Made by a program: the position numbers and the translations under genes. A DNA stretch of 23,280 nt, taken from assembly GCA_000969725.1 (NCBI GenBank), contig JXSR01S008910.1. The stretch is one strand, 5' to 3'. The notes beneath the pieces are model-generated. The model saw nothing but the letters and a program-made list of their open reading frames with translations. It made no database searches and had not been told where the DNA came from. The stretch comes from Ophiothrix spiculata (lineage: Eukaryota; Echinodermata; Ophiuroidea; Amphilepidida; Ophiotrichidae). This document shows, in pieces, positions 16,990-23,280 of this stretch (its first letter is position 1; each line of letters begins with the position of its first letter).

Positions 16990-17300
16990 TGCATAATTCA
17001 ATGGTTCTCAGACCCACACGATCCCTCTGGCCTTCGCCATCAGAAAAACCTTGCAAGTTTAGGAAAATTTGACCTCATATGACCTTTGATCATAAACTGA
17101 CCATAAATTGATCCATAAACCAAGTTTGGTTCCGATCGGACTTCCAACTTTTCAATTGAGGCTAATTCAATGACATTTTCAGCCTATGTTGTAATATTTA
17201 TTATTTATATCCATTAACTAAATTTGGTTTCATCGCACTTCAACTTTTCAAATTAGGCCAAATTGATATTTTCAGCCTATTTTACAACTTGAACTCATGT
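16990..17300 (+). repeat. TGACCT-rich repeat, two diverged ~98-bp units
   Basis: CCATAAACCAAGTTTGGTTCCGAT..ACTTTTCAATT..TTTTCAGCCTA (from 17113) is echoed by CCATTAACTAAATTTGGTTTCAT..ACTTTTCAAATT..TTTTCAGCCTA (from 17211). Words such as TGACCTCATATGACCTTTG and GTGACCTTTG surround the units. This is a dispersed repeat style common in invertebrate genomes, not coding. Confidence 0.6.
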
Positions 17301-17660
17301 GACCTTTGTCCTTGGTATAAGACGTTTGACCTCACCCACAAATACTGTCCCCATGCTGCACCCATGATCCTTTGGTTGAAATCCAGTATTTTCTGTCTAA
17401 TGGTATATATGTATTTGAGCATGATTTTTGTATTTTTTAGATATTTGTTATATCGATTGGTGGGTTTACATCACAGGTCCAATATGGCCAATTTCCAAAA
17501 TTGGGTTTACATACATGTATTTTGCGAATTTCATTAAAAAACAGCACCTAGATTACCAAATAGTGAAGGGTACCAAAGTCTTGTTTTTTCATTGTGAACA
17601 ATGATTTCTCAAGAGGCACATCCACGTATGATTTATAACCTGTCTTGGTTGTTCAGTCAT
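17301..17660. other. No gene seen
   Basis: The plus frame 17289-17537 is Tyr/Phe/Leu-rich with no recognised domain; it lacks splice borders. Unassigned. Confidence 0.4.
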
Positions 17661-17689
17661 TCATGGCAAAAACATCTATAAATGTATAG

Positions 17690-18040
17690 TGAGCAAGCAC
17701 ACATGTATGCAATAGAGGACTGTCCTCAGTTGAGTAGTAAAGTACATTGCAGTTTAGTCATTTGCATTAGTTCATGCCTTACACACCCACTTGAGCAAGC
17801 ACGCATACCACAGAGGACTGTCCTCAGTTTGGTAGTAAAGTACAATGCAATTTGATCATTTGCATTAGTTCATGCCTTACACACCCACTTGAGCAAGCAC
17901 GCATACCACAGAGGACTGTCCTCAGTTGGGTAGTAAAGTACAATGCAATTTGATCATTTGCATTAGTTCATGCCTTACACACCCACTTGAGCAAGCACGC
18001 ATACCACAGAGGACTGTCCTCAGTTGGGTAGTAAAGTACA
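17690..18040 (-). repeat. Minisatellite array, reverse orientation (four near-identical 98-bp monomers)
   Basis: CTGTCCTCAG lies at 17720, 17818, 17916 and 18014, exactly 98 bp apart. Monomers are much more alike than those of the 9.07-10.17 kb array, suggesting recent homogenisation. The last monomer is interrupted after GTAAAGTACA (18040) and resumes at about 18591 with TAATGCAATTTGATCATTTG. Confidence 0.95.
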
Positions 18041-18446
18041 TTATCATTCAGTAAATAAAAACGAAACAATTTCATTGGATAATAGCTAATAAATATGTTT
18101 CTGTATTACTCTATTTGTTTTTTACTTTTTTGTATCATCCATATGATATATCCCGTATCATATAGCTCTTTTACCAGGCCTACTTGTATTGCTTTCGTAA
18201 CGCGCAGTTGAATTACATAGCGCGCGGTTGTGCTTGCGTGAGAGGCTTATTGCAACGCAGTGCAGTACGCGTAGCTTTCAGAAACGACGCGCATAGCTGG
18301 CAATCAAATTTAGTAAAGTAAAACGTAGATAAAATTGATTGTAATATTTATAAACATACAAATTTAAGAAATATATATTTTTCCGAGCAATTAAGCTCTT
18401 TAGAGTTGTTAAAACTTTATGTATACTAGCTTTTACTGAATGATAA
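18041..18446. mobile_element. Element with 15-bp perfect TIRs inserted in the minisatellite
   Basis: TTATCATTCAGTAAA (18041-18055) and TTTACTGAATGATAA (18432-18446) are exact reverse complements, 406 bp end to end, with no transposase frame. The middle (18196-18295) is rich in CGCG words in an A+T-rich setting. It splits a 98-bp monomer, so the insertion postdates the array. A hairpin (18451-18587) sits between its right end and the resumed monomer. Confidence 0.75.
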
Positions 18447-18450
18447 ATTC

Positions 18451-18587
18451 GTTACCCCCTGTTTGTTCTCATGCAATACGGAAAATATTAACGGTTTTAG
18501 TTCGTATCACACTCGGCTTTCAGCCTCGTGTGATACGAACCCAAACCATTAATATTTTTCGTATTGCATGAACAAACAGGGGATAAC
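18451..18587. repeat. Long hairpin: 66/64-nt arms with 7-nt loop
   Basis: Left arm 18451-18516 (GTTACCCCCTGTTTGTTCTC..) and right arm 18524-18587 (..GAACAAACAGGGGATAAC) pair at close to nine positions in ten, with a two-base bulge; the loop is CTTTCAG (18517-18523). Arm sequences include GTTCGTATCACAC and its reverse. It is part of the block interrupting the minisatellite. A foldback or palindromic element end is likely. Confidence 0.85.
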
Positions 18588-18590
18588 TAA

Positions 18591-18665
18591 TAATGCAATT
18601 TGATCATTTGCATTTATTCATAAAAATGTTGCCTTACACTACCCACTTGAGCAAGCACACATACA
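18591..18665 (-). repeat. Minisatellite remainder after the insertion
   Basis: TAATGCAATTTGATCATTTG..GCCTTACACTACCCACTTGAGCAAGCACACAT continues the reverse monomer broken at 18040. Here the version includes the longer T/A spacer of the forward array. Confidence 0.9.
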
Positions 18666-18879
18666 AAATCAAATAAAATGACATATTCTAAGCAATGAAT
18701 GTTTGGTACAAAATAGTCATTTTTTTCAACATTTACTTCCCCTATCTTGTTTCAAAAGAATAGACAGATTAGATTAGATACAAAATAAAGGGGGTGATTA
18801 CCATATTATCATCAATACTTTCCGCTTGATCTTTGGGACTAAATACTAGTTTGTAAACTGTTGATATCTTTTTTTATAG

Positions 18880-19000
18880 GGACTTAAGACGCGGAGCAGC
18901 AACCGCAAAAAAGTGCTTGCACATAGCGATGAATATGAGAACCTGCTTGGGGGACCTGACCAAGATGGCTTTGAAGCAAGATTTGTGTCCGAAGAAATAG
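18880..19000 (+). CDS. Internal exon of an unrecognised split gene
   Basis: A 121-nt segment bounded by acceptor ATCTTTTTTTATAG and donor ATAG|GTGAGG. Only one frame is open throughout: it begins GLKTRSSNRKKVLAHS, continues DEYENLLGGPDQDGFEARF and ends VSEEI plus one base. G+C is close to half, clearly above the flanks, and the residue mix (basic start, acidic end) is protein-like. It enters in phase 0, matching the mini-exon at 12504/13610, and leaves with one base, matching exon 22503. YENL could be a Tyr-based sorting or phosphorylation motif if cytoplasmic. I do not recognise the family. The minus frame over the same region is a shadow. Confidence 0.65.
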
Positions 19001-19718
19001 GTGAGGAATGAATCCACAAGTATAATAATTAAGTGAATAAGTATTAAATATATATGTATTTTATATTCTACATGTATGCTGCACATGGCTTTATTACTCA
19101 ATATGCATATATTGATGTGATGAGGCAAAATTACAAAATGAAAAAAATGGATGATATAGATTTAACTTACAACCAGGGTTCAACTTTACTGTCGGACCGT
19201 CGGTCCCGACCGACAGAATTTCAGAAGGACCGACCAATTCAGCTATGCACGGGATATGATGGATATCAAAATCTGGCAAGGCGTTTTGTAGATCAGCAAG
19301 AACTCAATCATCACGTTTATTTCCCTTCAACCATGTTTCTGTGATAGAATATCCAGTTTGTTTGAGATAATAAAGTCAATAATAGAAGTTTTGTATTTGA
19401 TTTGTTCATACATGCCGCATTCCAAACAGCAAAACGGCAATCAATGTTTTTAGAGTAATTGTGATGGCTGATGGGGCAGTTGATCAAATTAGATGAATTT
19501 GAACATGATTGAGTTTTAGTTGATTTCTTTCTTTCAGTGATCAGAGGTTTGATAGATCTGATTTTATTTCTACCAGCTCTGCAACCGCGCCTCGTTCGTT
19601 TTGCAATTCTTAAATCAACGAAGGTTGACCAAATTGATTTATCTCAAGGGCTGTTGATCACATCTCTCCCAATGTCCTTGAGTTGGTCTCTTGTAAATGT
19701 ATAACGGCACATAGTTTT
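19001..19718. other. Intronic-type sequence; GC hairpin at 19189-19216
   Basis: CTGTCGG (19189) faces CCGACAG (19210-19216), with GGACC/GGTCC nested (19194-19206); nearby GGACCGACC words suggest a fragment of a dispersed repeat. The remainder shows no gene or clear repeat. Confidence 0.45.
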
Positions 19719-20069
19719 TAGGCCTGGGACTTAAACCCGGGTACCCGCCCGTCATGAAATTACCCGGGTCCAAAATCTGCCGACAGATTACCCGAACTGC
19801 ACAAAATAATCATAGAATTTAAAATTGTGTGCAATGATGTTTGATGAAATTAGATTCTTGCCGAAGTAAACATGATAAATCATGTCTACAATCGGCGAAA
19901 AATCTAAACTTTTAGTGTCAAATTGAGACATCATTGTCGTAGTAGATCGTCAAACTTCCTGTTCTAACGTTGTAAATGCTCATATCAATACGGTCGGGTA
20001 CCCGGGTACCTGCCCGAAACATGATTCGGGTACCCCGGTACTTAATTACCCGAAAAGTCCCAGGCCTAA
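19719..20069. mobile_element. hAT-like MITE (351 bp) with flanking 7-8-bp duplication
   Basis: TAGGCCTGGGACTT (19719-19732) and AAGTCCCAGGCCTA (20055-20068) are exact reverse complements. Subterminal ACCCGGGTACCCG blocks also face each other. TAGTTTT precedes (19712-19718) and follows (20070-20076), with an eighth base differing, a plausible 8-bp target duplication. TIR style and duplication length resemble hAT elements. No transposase frame. Confidence 0.75.
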
Positions 20070-20368
20070 TAGTTTTACACGAAGATTACAAGTGCGAAAA
20101 AATCAATGTTCACTATGTACAATGAATGGGTATGGTCCATATACAAGTTGGTATGAAGAAAAACAATCCCGCAAATTGTTATTGAAACATACATTTTAGA
20201 AACAAAATAAGACAATTGAATGTCAAATTCTGTCAATTATCATCAAATTTAGAAGAAAAAAACCCCAATATTTAAAATAACATGTTGTATTTGGCAATGT
20301 TTTGAAGGAAAGTGTCAAACCAGTGAAGCAAAGTTGTGTGGGCAGGCTCATTGCAGTGGTGGTGCAGT
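20070..20368. other. No gene seen
   Basis: A+T-rich spacer between two MITEs with no protein-like frame or repeat partner. Confidence 0.4.
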
Positions 20369-20376
20369 GGTTCACG

Positions 20377-20760
20377 CCGGGGGGGGACTACTTAGTACAA
20401 AAGGGGTTATGGGGACGTGCCGCAAATTCGGGTAGCACAATCAGGCTTTCTGGTATTCCAGTCGGTCCTTTTTCTTTGCAAAATGAGGTATTTTGATGGG
20501 TTTTCTTTTCAAAATGTTCGGAAATTTGCGCCAAATGCCGCAAATTTGGGCATTTCTTCTCAAAATGGTTGAAAATTTTGTCAAAATATAGCAAATTTGG
20601 ACAGAAAATAGGAGATTTTTGATTAAATTTGGGTCAAAATTTAAAAGATTTGGTATATGGATGGGTCTGTTTTTCTTAAAAATTGGTATTTGGATGGGTG
20701 GCTTTCCAAATTTCCCAGAGGCACGTCCCTACCCAAACTATATTTGAGTAGCCCCCCGGG
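20377..20760. mobile_element. MITE-like element with G-run ends and ~45-bp imperfect TIRs
   Basis: The left end CCGGGGGGGGACTACTTAGT, then GGGGTTATGGGGACGTGCC, mirrors the right end GGCACGTCCCTACCC.. ..GAGTAGCCCCCCGGG. The interior is built of degenerate AAATTTGG/TTTTGACC-like words (such as GGTATATGGATGGGT, GGTATTTGGATGGGT). GGTTCACG occurs immediately before (20369-20376) and after (20761-20768), an 8-bp target duplication. The family type, with GGGACGTGCC near the ends, looks familiar from marine deuterostome genomes but I cannot name it. Confidence 0.8.
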
Positions 20761-20964
20761 GGTTCACGGGCCAACATTTATTTCTCATGTATTATACATC
20801 ATTACTATTCCAAAAATTACAACTTTTGAGTATAATAGTTGTCTATTTTTGTAGGGCAGTGCTATATATTTGATTTAGCACTTAGAATATTTATCTCAGA
20901 ATATATTACCAATTTTGGGTTAAAAATGTATTCTGTAATTTCTGTTAAAACTTTTTCCAAGCTT

Positions 20965-21075
20965 AAAAATGACTCCTTATTCATCAAAATTGATCAAGGC
21001 AATCATATTTTACAAATGAAAAGCTTTTTTTTTTCAAATTTTATTTTTTGCTGCCTGTTTCCAAAGTGAAAAATG
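20965..21075 (+). repeat. Diverged copy of the 1297-1511 repeat
   Basis: AAAATGACTCCTTATTCATC followed by AAAATTGATCAAGGCAATCA and TTTTGCTGCCTGTTT matches the order of blocks at 1367-1470, at roughly three quarters identity by eye. The 14-bp inverted ends of the first copy are not preserved here. Confidence 0.55.
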
Positions 21076-21164
21076 TCTTCCGCTGTCTAGTATTTGGCAT
21101 ACATGTGTATCTATATCTATGGATTTTTAAACAAATGGAAATCAAAATTGAATTGCAAGTTTAC

Positions 21165-21330
21165 TGCTCAACTGTGTATGAGGACAGGCCTTTATTTAAT
21201 GTATGTTTGCTCAGCTGGTTAGTTTAGGGCATCTCTCAATTTAATGACCCAGTGCACAACTATATTGTATTTGTACTGAACTATATCCAACTGAGGACAG
21301 TCCTCTGTTGTATGTGTGGTCTAGTGGTCA
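21165..21330 (+). repeat. Eroded minisatellite monomers (about 1.5), forward
   Basis: GTTTACTGCTCAACTG..GAGGACAGGCC..GTATGTTTGCTCAGCTGG..TTAGGGCATC and then CCAACTGAGGACAGTCCTCTGTTGTATGTGTGG follow the monomer order. Divergence is much higher than in the arrays. An A-box-like TGGTCTAGTGG (21317-21327) follows directly. Confidence 0.75.
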
Positions 21331-21738
21331 TAGCGCAGGAATCATGATCAAAAATTACAAAAATCCAATCACCCATTTGGTCAAAGCTTATTGTCAAGGT
21401 ACAAACTAAAACTTTGGTTATTCCTGGGTGCCAAAACACTTTAAAAATGACTGAATCAGAATCTTAGATGAGGTCTTTTTAAGAATAAACCTTATTCAAT
21501 TGTTTTGTCATTATTCAGACATTCAGGTTTACTAGTGTTAGATTTGATTGCTTTGTTGACCAGAGTAATACAGATAGCAGCATTCGAAATAAAAAAAAGA
21601 TTGGATTACCCAAATCACTGAGCTGATGATCCATTGGTCACCACATTTAAAACCTTTCTACTTCAAGTTTAAGATGTTTCTTTTTGTGGATAGAGATGGT
21701 TTCAAAAAAATTGCACTTGAAAATGGCAACTCCTTTAG
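21331..21738. other. No gene seen
   Basis: Unremarkable A+T-rich sequence; no long frame or repeat found, apart from entry into the candidate exon at 21739. Confidence 0.4.
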
Positions 21739-21870
21739 CTTTGGGGCCCTCAACCCAAGCTTCACTTGGACCCCACACTGTGAAGTTCTACTTGCTACGG
21801 GACTTGTTTAGGGAAGATTCAGCAATAATTGTAAAAGGTGGAGCTTCAAATAAAGTAGATGAGAACCCAG
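21739..21870 (+). CDS. Doubtful 132-nt exon
   Basis: Acceptor-like GGCAACTCCTTTAG precedes and CAG|GTGTAAG follows. The open frame reads ..HTVKFYLLRDLFREDSAII.. ..ASNKVDENP plus one base. Entering and leaving after one base, it fits between exon 18880-19000 and exon 22503-22550 without changing frame. The first fifteen codons look compositional, and other AG positions would serve as acceptor. Treat as a suggestion only. Confidence 0.25.
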
Positions 21871-21892
21871 GTGTAAGATATCTGTGTAGTGG

Positions 21893-22035
21893 ACTGGCCC
21901 TCAGTTGAGAATTATTACAATTTGATCCAAATTTGCATTAATTCAAATACAGAGAAACTTTACACTAACCATCTGAACAAACAGACTAGATCTGCAATAG
22001 AGGACTGTCCTCAGTTGGGTAGTGTGGTACAATCA
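21893..22035 (-). repeat. Minisatellite fragment, reverse, about 1.3 monomers
   Basis: CCCTCAGTTGAG..ACAATTTGATCC..TTTGCATTAATTC..TACACTAACC and AGAGGACTGTCCTCAGTTGGGTAGT follow the reverse monomer order, diverged in the first part and well kept in the second. Confidence 0.8.
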
Positions 22036-22502
22036 ACAAGATAGATATACGAAGAGTGCCCTGCTCTGCAAATCGCTGAAGTCAAGATGACTTCACTAAT
22101 AACGCATTTGCTATTTATTTCCTTTATAGCATATAAGTGTATTTTTCTAAGAATATCCAAATCATTTCTACAAGCCAGTATGGAGAAAATTATCAAAATA
22201 ATCAGAAAAATTGCCGATCCACCGCCTTGGCGGCCGTGTGTTCCAGGCTGAGGTTTGGGGGTCTTTAATATTCCATTAGGCTTCAGTGACCCCCAATTCC
22301 ATAATTGAAAGAAGTGCTAAATTTAGGGTCTGTTTAGGAATTTTGTTTACACGATTTTGAGAAGGTTTTCTCTTTCTAATCGTGTAATTATTACTTGTAT
22401 CATGTACATCGTCTATTTTTGTTATTTTTAATCAAAAAAGTTGGTATTTTTACGTTGCATTGATATTTTAAAAGTATTTATTTGTATTTGGGTGTATTTT
22501 AG
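22036..22502. other. No gene seen; small hairpins
   Basis: CCGCCTTGGCGG (about 22221) is a near-palindrome. TACACGATT (22348-22356) pairs with AATCGTGTA (22378-22386), with GAGAA/TTCTC nested. The last 100 bp are T-rich and lead into an acceptor at 22502. Confidence 0.4.
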
Positions 22503-22550
22503 AAGGCAAAGTGAAGGGATATGAAGAACCCTGCCGTCAACACTATGAGG
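22503..22550 (+). CDS. Candidate exon (48 nt, or terminal exon to 22609)
   Basis: Acceptor TTTGGGTGTATTTTAG ends at 22502. Taking one base from exon 18880-19000 (or 21739-21870), the frame reads EGKVKGYEEPCRQHYE and one spare base before a weak donor GAGG|GTGCTC. If that donor is not used, the frame runs on to TAG at 22607-22609, but the last 35 bases (GTTGGGTACAATACAATTTG..) are a minisatellite fragment, which would make a repeat-derived C-terminus. No family recognised; the Cys and the Tyr-Glu-Glu stretch are not diagnostic. Confidence 0.4.
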
Positions 22551-22571
22551 GTGCTCTTCCTTATTCTATCT

Positions 22572-22609
22572 CGTTGGGTACAATACAATTTGATCATGTG
22601 GTTCATTAG
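22572..22609 (-). repeat. Minisatellite fragment next to the candidate exon
   Basis: GTTGGGTACAATACAATTTG followed by ATCATGTGGTTCATTAG corresponds to GTTGGGTAGTAAAGTACAATGCAATTTGATCATTTGCATTAG of the reverse monomer with the middle deleted. Confidence 0.6.
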
Positions 22610-23280
22610 ATTCGAATTTTAAGATCCAGGATTGGCTGGAAGTTGGACAGATTTAGAACGCTGTGTTTTACAGAACCAGCAATAGAATAATACCAGGAAT
22701 GAAACATCACTAAAGAAAAAGCTGATATTTTGTGTTATTATACCTTTTAAATATTCATGAGTTAATAGAACCAATTCATTGGTCAAATGACACAAAAATA
22801 AACTATGCGATTTTGGGAATGTACTATCTCCTGGTTGATTATAGTTGCTATTTTCCCTATATACAAGGGCTGTCCCGGTATCTCAGCTTATCTCACAGAT
22901 GATGGAGTTGACTGGCTTGGAAATGGTTTTTAGAAATTATGATACTAACTACATGTGCAGAAATTACATATTTAGCATCATGCTTATGGAGTTAATATTA
23001 CACATTGCCAAGGAAAAGGGGATTCTGACACATTTAAGTTTACTGGTTACCCTTTAATTTTGTGATGTGTTTTGGTTGTGTACTTAATGGCATTTTTGTA
23101 GCCAAAATAGAAGTGAGTGAAATGAATTACATTTTAATGCAGCTTGCAAGTAATATTTTGATGAACTGAAGATATGATTTCAGACACTCATGTTCGATGA
23201 ATTCATGCAAATGCATTGCATTTAGATAGCTACGCCAATGGCTGCAAATTTCAATAAGGTTAAATTTTAGTTTGCCCAGT
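22610..23280. other. No gene seen to the end of the window
   Basis: A+T-rich sequence. The plus frame 22845-23057 has no recognisable domain. ATTCATGCAAATGCATTGCA near 23199 may be another trace of the minisatellite palindrome. Confidence 0.4.

Noticed and set aside
18880..19000. Assignment of the exon to a SET-domain or other named protein
   Set aside because: The stretch DGFEARFVSEEI only vaguely recalls the start of such domains; the candidate next exon does not continue one, so no name is justified.
20361..20371. Second Pol III A-box (TGGTGCAGTGG)
   Set aside because: It overlaps the target site of the 20377-20760 element and has no B-box or tRNA fold downstream.

Overview
The window is an A+T-rich (about one third G+C by eye), gene-poor piece of a eukaryotic nuclear genome. 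Evidence: no dense ORFs, operons or bacterial signals; splice-site-bounded short exons; a LINE-type 3' tail; several families of non-autonomous inverted-repeat transposons; a dispersed ~100-bp minisatellite; and a 50-N assembly gap flanked by what look like two haplotypes. The style of the repeats fits a marine invertebrate with a large, polymorphic genome (echinoderm, hemichordate or similar); that assignment is inference, not proof.

Layout. 1-240: end of a minisatellite array closed by a TGTCTC..GAGACA hairpin. 240-975: degenerate ~150-bp tandem repeat with octamer-like ATGCWAAT motifs and a 27-bp-stem hairpin. 975-3340: dispersed inverted-repeat copy, GGTAGT-rich low complexity, a 35-bp palindromic end motif, a 146-bp tandem duplication, CT-rich Ser-coding tract. 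3.5-6 kb: a scatter of TAATGTCCGTAA motifs on both strands around a 751-bp TTAA-ended MITE that itself contains a nested inverted-repeat unit. 6.1-7 kb: TTCAGGAAATTTT cluster and a Ser/Pro-rich ORF ending in a hydrophobic helix. 7.33-8.29 kb: second TTAA MITE of the same family. 9.03-10.17 kb: forward minisatellite array. 10.26-11.68 kb: long inverted repeats around a frameshifted transposon-type coding remnant on the minus strand. 12.1-15.6 kb: duplicated segment broken by the N gap, containing a G+C-rich element with 54-bp terminal inverted repeats. 17.7-18.67 kb: the minisatellite again, in reverse orientation, interrupted by a TIR element plus a long hairpin. 19.7-20.8 kb: two more MITEs with plausible target-site duplications. 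21-23.3 kb: minisatellite fragments and little else.

Genes. The best candidate is one plus-strand split gene of unknown function: a 32-nt mini-exon (12504-12535, duplicated at 13610-13641), a 121-nt exon (18880-19000), a doubtful exon (21739-21870) and a 48-nt exon (22503-22550). Each is open in one frame, has AG/GT borders, and their intron phases are mutually compatible. I do not recognise the protein. Everything else is repeat or transposon sequence; nothing resembling a complete autonomous transposon, CRISPR array, rRNA or tRNA gene was seen.
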